A stretch of 64,000 nucleotides of DNA, from the NCBI RefSeq assembly GCF_900188225.1, contig NZ_FZOC01000001.1, forward strand, positions 310,596 to 374,595, in the 5' to 3' direction. The notes below the pieces were generated by a model, which was given only the letters and a program-made list of their open reading frames with translations, ran no database searches and had not been told where the DNA came from. The translations under genes were made by a program, and so were the position numbers. Shown in pieces: positions 17,456 to 26,469 of the stretch (position 1 is the first letter of the stretch; each line of letters opens with the position of its first letter). The stretch is from Humidesulfovibrio mexicanus. Its GTDB lineage: Bacteria > Desulfobacterota > Desulfovibrionia > Desulfovibrionales > Desulfovibrionaceae.

Positions 17456-19356
17456 AGCCCCTCCCCTGCCCGACTGAAGGCCAGGGCGGCCAGCGGCGGC
17501 AGGGTCAGGGTCAGGAAGGAATCCGGCCCATGGGTCACAGCCTCCACGCCGCCGCCGTTGCCCGCATTGGAGCCGCCGTATATCTCGGCGTCGGTGTTGA
17601 GGATTTCCCGCCACCAGCCGGGGCCTGGGCAGCGCACGCCATAGTCATGCCGCACAACGGGGGTGAAATTGAACACAAACAGCACGGGCTCGCGTCCCGG
17701 AGCCTTGCGCGCAAAGCTGATCACCGAGTTGGACCAGTCGCGGAAATCCATCCACTCGAAGCCGTCCCAGCTGATGTCGGCTTCGTGCAGGGCCGGGCGG
17801 CTCTTGAGCAGATGGTTCAAGTCGCCCACCAGCCGGGCAATGCCCGTGTGCGCGGGGAAGCAATGCAGAATCCAGTCCAGCTCGCGCTTGCAGTTCCACT
17901 CGTTCCACTGGCCGAACTCCCCCCCCATGAACAGAAGCTTCTTGCCGGGGTGCGCCCACTGGTAGGCGAAGAGCAGGCGCAGGTTGGCCAGCTGCTGCCA
18001 CTGGTCGCCGGGCATCTTGGAGAGCAGCGCGCCCTTGCCGTGCACCACCTCGTCGTGGGACAGCGGCAGCACGAAGTTCTCGGTGAAGGCGTAGAGCATG
18101 GAGAAGGTGAGGCTGTTGTGGTGCCAGGCGCGGTGCACGGGCTCCTTGTGCATGTAGGAGAGGGTGTCGTTCATCCAGCCCATGTTCCACTTGAAGGTGA
18201 AGCCCAGGCCGCCGGTGTACGTGGGGCGCGAGACCCCAGGCCAGGCAGTGGACTCCTCGGCGATCATGGTTGCGCCGGGAAAATGGGAGTGCACCACCGT
18301 GTTCAGCCCCTTCAAGAGTTCGATGGCCTCCAGGTTCTCGCGCCCGCCGAAGTGGTTGGGGATCCACTCGCCCTGCTTGCGCGAGTAGTCCAGGTAGAGC
18401 ATGGAGGCCACCGCGTCGATGCGGATGCCGTCGATGTGGAACTCTTTGAACCAGTACAGGGCGTTGGCCAGCAGGAAGTTCCGCACCTCGTGGCGGCCGT
18501 AGTTGAAAATGTAGGTGCCCCAGTCCGGGTGCTCGCCCTTGCGCGGGTCCTCGTGCTCGTAGAGGGCGGTGCCGTCAAAACGGCCCAGGCACCAATCGTC
18601 CTTGGGAAAATGGCCGGGCACCCAGTCCAGAATGACCCCGATGCCCTCCTGATGGCAACGGTCGATGAACTGCCGCAGTTCGTCGGGCTCGCCGAAGCGC
18701 GAGGTGGGTGCGAAATAGTGGCTGGTCTGGTAGCCCCAGCTCTCGTCCAGCGGGTGCTCGGCCAAGGGCATGAACTCGATGTGCGTGAAGCCCAGCTCCT
18801 TGACGTAGGGAATCAGCTCGTCCGCCAGCTCGCGGTAGGTGAGGAAGCGGCCGTCGCGCAGGCGCCAGGACCCGGCGTGGACTTCGTACACGGACTGCGG
18901 ACGCGCCAGGGGCGGATTGTAGCGGGCGCGCTCCTCAAGCCAGGCGGCATCGTTCCACTGGTAGCCGTCGAGCGCGCAGGTGCGCGCAGCGTTGCCGGGC
19001 CGCATTTCGGCGAAAAAGGCGAAGGGGTCGGTCTTGAAGCTGGTACGGCCGTGGCAATCCTTTACCGCGAACTTGTACAGCACGCCGGACGCCAGACCGG
19101 GCACAAAGCCCGCCCATATTCCGGAAGACCCCACGGGATACAGCGGATGCGCCTTGCCCCACCAATCGTTGAACGGCCCCACCACGCTGACCTTGCGGGC
19201 GTTGGGCGCCCACACGGCGAAACGGTAGCCGGATTCGCCCCACTGCTCGTGCGGATGCGCGCCAAGAACCCGGTACAGGTCCCAGTGCTCGCCCTTGCCG
19301 AAAAGATACAGGTCAAAGGGCTCGATGAACACCGGCTGGGTGACGTGCTGGCTCAT
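17452..19356 (-). CDS. glgB: 1,4-alpha-glucan branching enzyme
   Basis: A 634-aa GH13 enzyme introducing alpha-1,6 branches into glycogen. The N-terminal CBM48 covers about 25-110 ([16 protein letters not shown]). The catalytic barrel has [17 protein letters not shown], the nucleophile Asp in [12 protein letters not shown], the acid Glu in IAEEST and the [11 protein letters not shown] motif. It is slightly shorter than the E. coli enzyme, which has an extra N-terminal domain. No other glg gene is adjacent. It overlaps pdxA by 4 bp. Confidence 0.95.
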   Translation of the reverse strand: MSQHVTQPVFIEPFDLYLFGKGEHWDLYRVLGAHPHEQWGESGYRFAVWAPNARKVSVVGPFNDWWGKAHPLYPVGSSGIWAGFVPGLASGVLYKFAVKDCHGRTSFKTDPFAFFAEMRPGNAARTCALDGYQWNDAAWLEERARYNPPLARPQSVYEVHAGSWRLRDGRFLTYRELADELIPYVKELGFTHIEFMPLAEHPLDESWGYQTSHYFAPTSRFGEPDELRQFIDRCHQEGIGVILDWVPGHFPKDDWCLGRFDGTALYEHEDPRKGEHPDWGTYIFNYGRHEVRNFLLANALYWFKEFHIDGIRIDAVASMLYLDYSRKQGEWIPNHFGGRENLEAIELLKGLNTVVHSHFPGATMIAEESTAWPGVSRPTYTGGLGFTFKWNMGWMNDTLSYMHKEPVHRAWHHNSLTFSMLYAFTENFVLPLSHDEVVHGKGALLSKMPGDQWQQLANLRLLFAYQWAHPGKKLLFMGGEFGQWNEWNCKRELDWILHCFPAHTGIARLVGDLNHLLKSRPALHEADISWDGFEWMDFRDWSNSVISFARKAPGREPVLFVFNFTPVVRHDYGVRCPGPGWWREILNTDAEIYGGSNAGNGGGVEAVTHGPDSFLTLTLPPLAALAFSRAGEGL

Positions 19357-19464
19357 GCAAAAGGCTCCTGGTTGCGGCGAAGCAGTGGGCGGGTGCGCCG
19401 AATTCGGGCCGCATAGCCTTCTCTACCCCACTTGCCCGCCGCAGACAATCGCCGCGCCAGCCGC

Positions 19465-20049
19465 CTACAATCCCAAAAGCCTCGCCAGCGGAGACCAGCC
19501 GCTCAGGAGTTCGGCCATGCGCTCATAGCCCGCCGCATCCGGGTGGATGCCGTCGGCGGCGAGGGACGCCATGTACGCGGGCTCTGCGGCAAGGGGCGCG
19601 TGCAGGTCGAAGGCGGGGACGCCCAGTTCCGCGCACAGGCCGCGCACCTGCGCGCCAAGCTGGCGGATGTGCCCGCTCCAGGCCGCATCAAAGGCCGGGG
19701 GAGGAGAGGCGTACAGGGTTTGCCCAAGGGCGGCCGCGCCTTCAAGCACCTGACGCGCCGCTGTGAGGCTCTCCTCGCCGGGCAGGTCGAACTTGCCATC
19801 GGCCGCGCCGAAGCTGAACACGAAGGCCATGTCTTCTCCCTGGCGGCGGCGGCGGTCGGTCTCCTCGCGCCAGCGGACGGCGATGCGGGTAGAAGTGTCG
19901 CTGCGCAGTCCCAGGTTGCACACCGTAAGGCTGCGAGAACGTGTGGGATCCTTGAGGTAGCTTTCCCTGGCCAGGCGGCCCACCCAGCCCAAGGCCAGTT
20001 CGTCGCCAATGCCCTGGGTGAGGGAATCGCCAATGAAGCAGACAACCAT
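19465..20049 (-). CDS. SGNH/GDSL-family hydrolase
   Basis: A 194-aa esterase-type hydrolase. Block I has the nucleophile in FIGDSLTQG (Ser9). Block III is GAADGKFD in place of GxND, and the catalytic dyad is DGIHPDAAGY near residue 168. There is no signal peptide, so it is cytoplasmic. It lies 13 bp after the split-barrel gene and 108 bp before glgB on the same strand. The substrate is unknown. Confidence 0.85.
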   Translation of the reverse strand: MVVCFIGDSLTQGIGDELALGWVGRLARESYLKDPTRSRSLTVCNLGLRSDTSTRIAVRWREETDRRRRQGEDMAFVFSFGAADGKFDLPGEESLTAARQVLEGAAALGQTLYASPPPAFDAAWSGHIRQLGAQVRGLCAELGVPAFDLHAPLAAEPAYMASLAADGIHPDAAGYERMAELLSGWSPLARLLGL

Positions 20050-20062
20050 GATTCCGTGCCCC

Positions 20063-20530
20063 CTAGGCCAGCTTGAGCCGCGCGGTGGCCTGGCCTACGC
20101 GCAGGGCCAGCACGGCGGTTTTGGTTAGAATGCCTTCGTCATAGGGGAAGTCGTCGCTCCCGGCGTACTTCGCCATGATGACGCCGAGTCCGGCGCGAGC
20201 CTCTGCCGGGTCCGACAGCTCACGCACGGTTCCGGAGCCCAGCACGCAACGGAAGGTGTAGCCCCACTGGCAGGCCTTGTCCCCGGTCTTCACCTTGAGG
20301 TCCGTGGCGGCGCTGAAGGCCACGGACGTTCCGGCCGCCTCGGCACGGCGCAGGGCCTCGATCTTCCGGCCCTTTTTGGCGGAATGAAAAAACAGCACGC
20401 CGTCCCGGCAGGCGAAGTTCACCGGCACGCAGTACAGCCCCTGCGCATCCTGCACGGCGAGACTCATGAACTCGGCCGCGCGCAGCACCTCGGCCACAAT
20501 GGCCGGATCGTCGGTCACGTCTTTGCGCAT
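20063..20530 (-). CDS. Pyridoxamine 5'-phosphate oxidase-like flavin split-barrel protein
   Basis: A 155-aa protein of the PNPOx-like/NimA-type split beta-barrel group, which bind FMN. Evidence is YCVPVNFACRDGVLFFHSAKKGRKIEALRR followed by VAFSAATD and CQWGYTFRCVLGSGTVREL, the usual strand order. Upstream GTG and ATG are in frame; the third candidate (ATG, 20530) sits 5 bp after GGAG and is preferred. It is cotranscribed with the SGNH hydrolase. Confidence 0.82.
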   Translation of the reverse strand: MRKDVTDDPAIVAEVLRAAEFMSLAVQDAQGLYCVPVNFACRDGVLFFHSAKKGRKIEALRRAEAAGTSVAFSAATDLKVKTGDKACQWGYTFRCVLGSGTVRELSDPAEARAGLGVIMAKYAGSDDFPYDEGILTKTAVLALRVGQATARLKLA

Positions 20531-20700
20531 CATCACTCCATACGTGTTCAGATTGCCACGACGAAGGCTTGTCTACGCCCAACTTTGGCGGGGTTCAAGA
20601 CACGCCTTCAGCCAGAAAATGGGCCTATGCGGGGATTGCCAGCGGACAGAACCGGATTTACCTTCAGCGCCTTCATCATCCATTGCCCCAGGAGCCGCCC

Positions 20701-21384
20701 ATGAAATCCGCCGTGATGCTCTTCGCCGACCACCCGCTTCCTGTACTCCAGGGCCTTGAGGCAGGGCAGGAGCCGGATCCGCTTGCCTTGGCCCTGCTTC
20801 GCGACACCCTGCGCACCCTGGCCGACGTGGCCGCGGACGTCTTCGTGTTCCTGGCTCCAAGCATGGACAAGGAACAGGCCAAGGCCCTCCTTGACCCCCA
20901 TGGCGTGGGCGGATTCAAGCTGGCCAGCTCGCTGGGCAAAAGCCTCCAGGCCAGGCGGCGCAACGCCTTCCGGCTGCTGTTCTCTCGCGGGTACGAGAAG
21001 GCCCTGCTGCTGGCCAACGCCCTGCCCGACCTCCCCTCCCACGCCGTGCAGACGGCGCTCGACTCCCTGGGCTGGAAGCGCTGCTGCCTCGGACCGATTC
21101 CGGGACCGGACGGCGAGCCGGACGGGGTGTATGCCATGGGCTTCGACTTCGAGGGCTACACTACGGACGCGCTGGACATGGTGGACCCCGACAAGCCCAA
21201 GCTGTTTGGCCGGATGGAGACCCTGCTGCTGTTCTACGAGCGCACGGTCACAGTCCTGGCCCCGCACAGCCCCGTGGACGGCCCGGAAGCTGTCCCGGCC
21301 CTTGTGGCCCGCTGCCGCGACACCCGCTTCACCCTGCTGCCCTCGCTGCGCCTGGCGTCGCGGCAAAGCCAGACCGGAGCGTGA
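20701..21384 (+). CDS. DUF2064 (TIGR04282-type) glycosyltransferase-like protein
   Basis: A 227-aa protein with a GT-A-like fold. Features are MLFADHP at the N-terminus, QARRRNAFRLLFSRGYEKALLLANALPDLP in the middle, and LGPIPGPDGEPDGVYAMG, the pattern of the DUF2064 family often found by glycosyltransferase genes. The usual acidic metal-binding motif is poorly kept (ANALPDLP where relatives have GSDxP). A GGAG site precedes the ATG at 20701. It converges on the MocR gene 9 bp away. Confidence 0.65.
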   Translation: MKSAVMLFADHPLPVLQGLEAGQEPDPLALALLRDTLRTLADVAADVFVFLAPSMDKEQAKALLDPHGVGGFKLASSLGKSLQARRRNAFRLLFSRGYEKALLLANALPDLPSHAVQTALDSLGWKRCCLGPIPGPDGEPDGVYAMGFDFEGYTTDALDMVDPDKPKLFGRMETLLLFYERTVTVLAPHSPVDGPEAVPALVARCRDTRFTLLPSLRLASRQSQTGA

Positions 21385-21393
21385 GACGCGCGC

Positions 21394-22770
21394 TTAGACG
21401 ATGGCGCGCACCGGGCGCGGCGTCTCGCCCACAAGCTGCGCCAGCACGGCCAGCCCGCGCTCCAATTCGTCCATGCCCCGTGCAGCGGAAAGCGATACCC
21501 GCACCGCCGCGGGCGCGGCCGTCTGGCCCACGGCAAAGGCGTCGGCCCCGATGACCGTCACCCCGCGCAAGCCAGCCGCGCGCTCAAAATCCGACGCCCG
21601 CCAGGGTTCGGGCAGACGCAGCCAAAGAAAGTAGCCCTGCCGCAGCCCGGTGCAGTCCAGGCCGCACAACAGCTTCCGCGCACACGCCATGCGCCGCGTG
21701 GCCTCGGCGCGCTTGCGGCGCAGCACCACCTCGGCCGTGCCGTCGGCCAGCCACCCGGAGGCGATCTCCACGCACAGGGGCGAGGCCATCCACGTGGTGC
21801 CGGTGATGCCCAATTCAAGGCGCTCCACCATGTCCGGCGGGGCGGCCACAAAGGCAACGCGCAAGCCGCCCGCCACGGCCTTGGACACGCTGGCGATGAA
21901 GGAAGTCCGCTCCGGAGCCAGGGCCGCCACGGTGGGCAGGGGCTCCTCGGCCGTCAGGGCGTAGGCCGCGTCCTCGATGATTTGCAAACCACGCGCCCGC
22001 GCCACCTGCGCCAGGCGTTCCTGCCGGTCGGCTGAAGGCGAGGCGCTGGTGGGATTGTGCGCGCCGGGCATCAGGTACACCCCGCGCACGGTATCGCGGG
22101 AACAGGCTTCATCCAGCGATTCCGGCACAACACCTTCGGCGTCGAGGGCCACAGGGACCAGCCGAAGGCCCAGCAGCCCGGCCGCGGAGAGCAAACCCGG
22201 ATAATTGAGGCAGCCCACGGCCACCCTGTCGCCGGGGCGAAAGAGCACGGAGAGCAACACCAGCAAACCGTGCTGGCCGCCCGCCGTCACCAGCACGCGC
22301 TCCGGCCCGGCCTGCACCCCGTACCGCGCGCACCAGCGCGACCCGGCCTCCCGGTGCCGGGCCATGCCGCCTGAGGGCTGGTAACGCAGCAATTCCTGCA
22401 CGTCCACGCGCCGGGGCAAATCCTGCAAGGCCGCGCCCAGGTCCGGGTCCAGGCCGTACATGCCCGTCACCAAACCCAGATCGATCCCGCCAGCCCCCTC
22501 GCCGCCCCACCACGGCCCGGAAGCCTGACCAGCCGGAGCAGCCACGGTGCCGCGCCCGACCTCGCCGCGCACGGCTCCGCGCCGCGCCGCCTCCGCATAG
22601 CCGCGCGTCACCGTGCCCACCGTCACGCCAAGGGCCTCGGCCAAATCGCGGTGCGTCGGCAACCGCTGGCCGGGCAAAAGTTCGCCGCGGCACAAGGCGG
22701 CATCGATGGAATCGGCCAGGGCCAGGTACTTCGGGCGGCCAGGCGCAAGAAGGGGCATCCACATTGTCAT
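21394..22770 (-). CDS. MocR/PdxR-type GntR regulator with aminotransferase domain
   Basis: A 458-aa regulator. The N-terminal GntR winged helix (about 10-75) has GQRLPTHRDLAEALGVTVG. The C-terminal class-I aminotransferase-like domain (about 95-450) has GGQHGLLVLLSVLFRPGD, GAHNPTSAS, EDAAYALTA and the PLP Lys in SVSKAVAGG. Such regulators sense PLP or an amino acid. It is divergent from a LysE exporter, which is the likely target. The ATG at 22770 has no clear Shine-Dalgarno and lies inside an inverted repeat, which suggests autoregulation. Confidence 0.88.
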   Translation of the reverse strand: MTMWMPLLAPGRPKYLALADSIDAALCRGELLPGQRLPTHRDLAEALGVTVGTVTRGYAEAARRGAVRGEVGRGTVAAPAGQASGPWWGGEGAGGIDLGLVTGMYGLDPDLGAALQDLPRRVDVQELLRYQPSGGMARHREAGSRWCARYGVQAGPERVLVTAGGQHGLLVLLSVLFRPGDRVAVGCLNYPGLLSAAGLLGLRLVPVALDAEGVVPESLDEACSRDTVRGVYLMPGAHNPTSASPSADRQERLAQVARARGLQIIEDAAYALTAEEPLPTVAALAPERTSFIASVSKAVAGGLRVAFVAAPPDMVERLELGITGTTWMASPLCVEIASGWLADGTAEVVLRRKRAEATRRMACARKLLCGLDCTGLRQGYFLWLRLPEPWRASDFERAAGLRGVTVIGADAFAVGQTAAPAAVRVSLSAARGMDELERGLAVLAQLVGETPRPVRAIV

Positions 22771-22888
22771 GGAGACAATAAATACATTGACCAGCGCAAA
22801 CCGTCAACATAGAAGCTGAGGCAAATCGCAATCCATATGTTTTCAAGATATTGTTGCACCATTCACAATAGAGACAATTGGAAATTGT
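22763..22888. promoter_or_regulatory. Candidate MocR operators between the regulator and lysE genes
   Basis: Two related sites lie in an AT-rich intergenic region. ATTGTC (22763-22768) and GACAAT (22774-22779) form an inverted repeat across the MocR start codon. ACAATT (22874-22879) and AATTGT (22883-22888) form a second. The octamer GAGACAAT occurs in both, at 22772 and 22871, 99 bp apart. Paired repeats of this kind are typical of MocR regulators. Confidence 0.5.
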
Positions 22889-22960
22889 ATCCATCGCAAC
22901 ACTTTCGGGGAGGGTGGCGTGCCCAAGGAACCATCCCGCTCCCTGACACAGGAGAAAACC

Positions 22961-23599
22961 ATGAGTCCGGAAATGCTGGCGTCCTTGTGCCTGTTCGCCT
23001 TCAGCACCTCCATCACGCCGGGGCCGAACAACGCCATGCTCTTCGCCTCCGGCGTGAACCACGGCGTGCGCCGCACCATGCCGCACCTGCTCGGCGTCAC
23101 CCTGGGCTTCACCTTCATGCAGCTCGCCGTGGGCCTGGGCGTGAGCGCCGCCTTCGAGGTCCTGCCCGGCCTGTACCCCGCCCTGCGCGCCTTCGGGCTG
23201 GCGTACATGCTGTACTTGGCCTGGCGCATCGCCACCTCTGCCCCGGCGGAGCAACAGTCCAAAGCGCACGCCACGGGCGAGCGCCCAGGCAGGCCCATGA
23301 CCTTTCTCGAAGCCTCGGCCTTCCAGTGGGTCAACCCCAAGGCGCTGATGATGTGCGTCACGGCGGCCAGCGCCTATGCGCCGCCGGACAGGCCGGTCAT
23401 GGGCGCCCTGGTGGTGACGGGCGTGTTCTTCGTGGCCGGAATGCCCTGCGTGGCCCTGTGGGTGCTGCTGGGGCGGCTTATGCGCTCCATGTTGCAGGAC
23501 CGGGCGCGCCTGGTGCTGTTCAACCGCGCCATGGCGCTGCTGCTGTTGGCGAGCATGGCCCCCATGGCGCAGGAAGCCCTGCGCGAAGGGCTGTTCTAG
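22961..23599 (+). CDS. LysE/RhtB-family amino-acid exporter
   Basis: A 212-aa membrane exporter with about six hydrophobic helices and the family hallmark SITPGPNNAMLFASGVNHG near the N-terminus. FQWVNPKALMM is the second LysE motif. The ATG at 22961 follows GGAGA; an upstream in-frame ATG is not supported. It is divergent from the MocR gene with shared operators, so export is probably induced when the regulator senses an amino acid. The substrate cannot be told. Confidence 0.9.
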   Translation: MSPEMLASLCLFAFSTSITPGPNNAMLFASGVNHGVRRTMPHLLGVTLGFTFMQLAVGLGVSAAFEVLPGLYPALRAFGLAYMLYLAWRIATSAPAEQQSKAHATGERPGRPMTFLEASAFQWVNPKALMMCVTAASAYAPPDRPVMGALVVTGVFFVAGMPCVALWVLLGRLMRSMLQDRARLVLFNRAMALLLLASMAPMAQEALREGLF

Positions 23600-23614
23600 A
23601 ATCGGGAGGGAGAC

Positions 23615-23806
23615 ATGGTTGCGCTCTTGTCGGAATTGTGGCGGCTGGCGGCGTACCTGCTGCGGCCGGAGGACCTGCGGGAAGGCGGGCGGACGGGCAG
23701 CTACGGACGGACGCAACGCGCGGCGTCCCTGGCCGGGCTGGCCAAGGCCGTGTTCTGGATGGCGCTCTCCGTGGCGGCCGGGCTGGCCCTTGCGCGACTG
23801 GGCTAG
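23615..23806 (+). CDS. Small single-pass membrane protein
   Basis: A 63-aa protein with an amphipathic N-terminus and one C-terminal hydrophobic helix (ALSVAAGLALARLG). A good GGGAGGGAG site precedes the ATG and it starts 15 bp after the LysE stop, so it is probably in that operon. No family is recognised. It ends 3 bp before the convergent lipoprotein gene. Confidence 0.55.
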   Translation: MVALLSELWRLAAYLLRPEDLREGGRTGSYGRTQRAASLAGLAKAVFWMALSVAAGLALARLG

Positions 23807-23809
23807 GGC

Positions 23810-24436
23810 TCAGCGTGCGGCGAGGGCCTGGCGCAGGTCGGCCTCCAGCTGTGCGAACAGGGCGGTCACGGCCTGGCGCTCGGCCCGGACCACCTCCTGC
23901 GGGGTCCGGGAGACTACGGGCGCCGTGGTGCGATACTGCCGGGTCAACAGCACGCGACGCTCGTCGGGCCCGCCGGAGAGCAGCAGGAACTGCCCCTCCG
24001 CCACGGCCTGCGGCGGGCTGGCGGCGAAGTCCGCATACAGGCCCGTGATGTTGCCTTCAAGGATGTGGCTGGGCGTGACGAGGCTGGACGGGTCCACCAC
24101 GTTGGCCCACAGGCCGGAGGCCGTGAGCCAGGCCCGCAGATCCTGCGTGAGCATGTCGGCCGGGGCGACGAAGAACACGTTGTAGTAGTCGGCGGTCCAG
24201 GCCGAGGGCGCGGTGCGGTACACCAGTTCGCGCCCGGCCAGACGGGACGAGGTGGTAAGCCTGCGCACCAGCAGCACGGCCGGGGACTGGGCCTTTGTCG
24301 CCGGAACCAGCGCGCCGGGGCGCACGGTCTCCAGGGCGTAAAACCGCTTCTCAATGGGCTGGCGTTCCAGCTTCACGCAGGACGCGGCCAGGGGCAGCGC
24401 CAGGCACAGGGCGATGAGCACGGCGAGTGCGCGCAT
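23810..24436 (-). CDS. ABC-transport auxiliary lipoprotein (PqiC/MlaD-associated type)
   Basis: A 208-aa lipoprotein with lipobox LAASC (Cys20). The rest fits the ABC-type transport auxiliary (DUF330/PqiC-like) family: FYALETVRPG, VRRLTTSSRLAGRELVYR, WTADYYNVFFVAPADMLTQDLRAWLTASG. PqiC-like lipoproteins sit in the outer membrane and dock MCE-protein bridges. It is the last gene of the mla-type operon, 15 bp after mlaD, which fits that role. Confidence 0.8.
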   Translation of the reverse strand: MRALAVLIALCLALPLAASCVKLERQPIEKRFYALETVRPGALVPATKAQSPAVLLVRRLTTSSRLAGRELVYRTAPSAWTADYYNVFFVAPADMLTQDLRAWLTASGLWANVVDPSSLVTPSHILEGNITGLYADFAASPPQAVAEGQFLLLSGGPDERRVLLTRQYRTTAPVVSRTPQEVVRAERQAVTALFAQLEADLRQALAAR

Positions 24437-24451
24437 GGGGCCTCCGATTTC

Positions 24452-25600
24452 CTACTGCCCGCCCAGGGGCGATTTGTCCGGCGGCGGGCCGAAGAGCACG
24501 CCTGCCGGGTAGCGCTTGGCCTCGCCGGTGAGCTCGCGCAGGTTGTCCACCAGCCCGCGGGCGCTCTCCAGAATGCCTTCCACGTTGGCCTGCTGCGCTG
24601 CGGTGAGCTGCTCCACGCGTCCCAGCACGGAGTTCAGGCGCTTTGCCGCGGAGCGCAGTTCGGTGACGGTCTCCCGCGCCTGCTGCATGGCGCCGGGCAT
24701 GGCGTCCAGTTGCTTGCGGGTCTCCGGGTCGGCCAGAAACTTTTCCAGGGACTTAGCCGACACCTTGAGGCTGGCTGCTGTCTCCCGTGCGTCGCGCACC
24801 AGCAGCACCGCGTCCGGCCCGGCCCCTTCCACCACTGTGCGCAGGCCCGCCACCGTGCGGGCGGCGTCCGGGACGATGGTCTCCGCAGCCGGGTTCGCAA
24901 GCAGATGGTTGATGCGCGAAAGCAGCCTGCGCGTCTCCTCTAGCGTGGCCGAAAGCCTGCCGCCCAGTTCCTTGGCGTCCGCGCCCTCAAGGAAGGTGCT
25001 GGCGCTGTCGGCGAAGCGCCGGAAGCTCTTCACCGCCTCGGGCAGCTGCGCTTCCTCAAGCCCGGTGAGGGTATTGCTGATGCCGAGCACGGCCTGCTCC
25101 ACCTGGGAGAGGGTGCTGGGGGCCGCAGGCACATAGATGCTGGCCGGCTCCCAGTCTATGGGCAGGGGCTGGTAGCGGCCGGGATCCACGTAGTCGAGCC
25201 CCAGGAACTGCTGGCCGGTGAGGCCCTGAGAGATGGTGCGCGCGCGCAGTCCGCGGGCCACTTCGGCGGCTGCCTGCTCTTTGGCCGAGCCCGCTCCCAT
25301 GGTGCCGAAAAGATCCTTGTCCAGGGTGCACAACACGTACACATACCGGTATCCATTGGCCTTCTGGCCGTACTTTTGGGCCACAAAGCCGATTTCGCTG
25401 ACGCTGCCCACGCGCACGCCCCGGAACTTGACCGCCGTGCCCACCTCCAGCCCGTTGACGGACTCGTTGAGGTAGGTCTCCATTTGATAGGTGCGCTGGA
25501 AAAGCTTGCCCGCGCCAAGGGCGAAGAGCACCACGAAAAGCAGCACCACACCGCCGATGACAAACAGTCCGAGCTTGAAGAAATCGCCGCCGCGGTTCAT
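24452..25600 (-). CDS. mlaD: MlaD/MCE-family phospholipid-binding protein
   Basis: A 382-aa periplasmic protein anchored by an N-terminal helix (FVIGGVVLLFVVLFALGAG). The MCE domain (about 38-120) has VGTAVKFRGVRVGSVSEIGF. A long helical, Leu/Ala-rich tail of about 230 residues follows, as in MCE proteins that build a needle between membranes. It works with the ATPase MlaF and permease MlaE to move phospholipids. Its ATG overlaps the mlaF stop by 4 bp (ATGA), showing coupling. Confidence 0.9.
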   Translation of the reverse strand: MNRGGDFFKLGLFVIGGVVLLFVVLFALGAGKLFQRTYQMETYLNESVNGLEVGTAVKFRGVRVGSVSEIGFVAQKYGQKANGYRYVYVLCTLDKDLFGTMGAGSAKEQAAAEVARGLRARTISQGLTGQQFLGLDYVDPGRYQPLPIDWEPASIYVPAAPSTLSQVEQAVLGISNTLTGLEEAQLPEAVKSFRRFADSASTFLEGADAKELGGRLSATLEETRRLLSRINHLLANPAAETIVPDAARTVAGLRTVVEGAGPDAVLLVRDARETAASLKVSAKSLEKFLADPETRKQLDAMPGAMQQARETVTELRSAAKRLNSVLGRVEQLTAAQQANVEGILESARGLVDNLRELTGEAKRYPAGVLFGPPPDKSPLGGQ

Positions 25601-26445
25601 GAGCGGGCCTCCGGGGCTGTGCCTGGCGCTGGTTGGAACACGTTGGGACGGTCGGACGAGGTCGCCTGCTCCGGCACCCTGGCCTCCCGGTCGAAGAAGC
25701 GGCGCACGCGCGGGTCCACGCTTGCGGCGTTGAGCTCGCGCGGGTCGCCCTCAGCCACGATGCCCTTGGCCTGCGGATCGAGCAGGATCACCCTGTCGGC
25801 TATGGACAGAATACTCGGCAGTTCGTGAGACACGATGACGAAGGTGATGCCCAGGTTCTGGGCCAGGCTGCGCACCACCCGGTCCAGTTCGGCGCTGGTC
25901 ACGGGGTCGAGCCCGGCGCTGGGTTCGTCCAGAAACAGAATGGCGGGATCGAGCGCCATGGCCCGGGCTATGGCCGCGCGCTTGACCATGCCGCCGGATA
26001 GCTCGGACGGCAGCACATGGCCGAACTGCTCCAGCCCCACCAGGGCGAGCTTGACCAGGCTCACCATCTCGATGGCCTCGGGCGGCAGGTCCGTATATTC
26101 CTCCAGCGGCAGGCCGACGTTCTGCAGAACGGTCATGGAGCCGAAGAGCGCGCCCATCTGATACATCACGCCAATGTCCTTCAATATTTCCAGCCGCTCG
26201 TCGCCGCCAGCGCCCACGATGTCGCGCCCGTTCAAAAGCACGCTGCCGCCCATGGGCTCAAGCAGGCCGATCATGTGCTTCAGAAGCGTGCTTTTGCCGC
26301 AGCCGGAGCCGCCGATGACGACAAAGACCTCTCCGCGCGCCACATCGAAGGACACATCGCGCAGCACCACACGTCTGCCGTACCCGCAGGTGAGGCCGCG
26401 CACGCTGATGATGGTGTCGCCGCTCTGGCTTGTGCTGGTTCCCAT
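25597..26445 (-). CDS. mlaF: ABC transporter ATP-binding protein (MlaF-type)
   Basis: A 282-aa ATPase with Walker A GGSGCGKST, Q-loop in GVMYQMGALFGSMTV, signature LSGGM and Walker B AILFLDEPSAGLDP, then the switch His in VSHEL. The YQMGALF segment is typical of MlaF. It has a C-terminal extension after VRRFFDRE of about 25 residues. The ATG at 26445 is preferred over an in-frame TTG at 26460. It lies between mlaE and mlaD in one operon. Confidence 0.93.
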   Translation of the reverse strand: MGTSTSQSGDTIISVRGLTCGYGRRVVLRDVSFDVARGEVFVVIGGSGCGKSTLLKHMIGLLEPMGGSVLLNGRDIVGAGGDERLEILKDIGVMYQMGALFGSMTVLQNVGLPLEEYTDLPPEAIEMVSLVKLALVGLEQFGHVLPSELSGGMVKRAAIARAMALDPAILFLDEPSAGLDPVTSAELDRVVRSLAQNLGITFVIVSHELPSILSIADRVILLDPQAKGIVAEGDPRELNAASVDPRVRRFFDREARVPEQATSSDRPNVFQPAPGTAPEARS

Positions 26446-26469
26446 GCCCTTGTCCCGCAACCACCCGTA

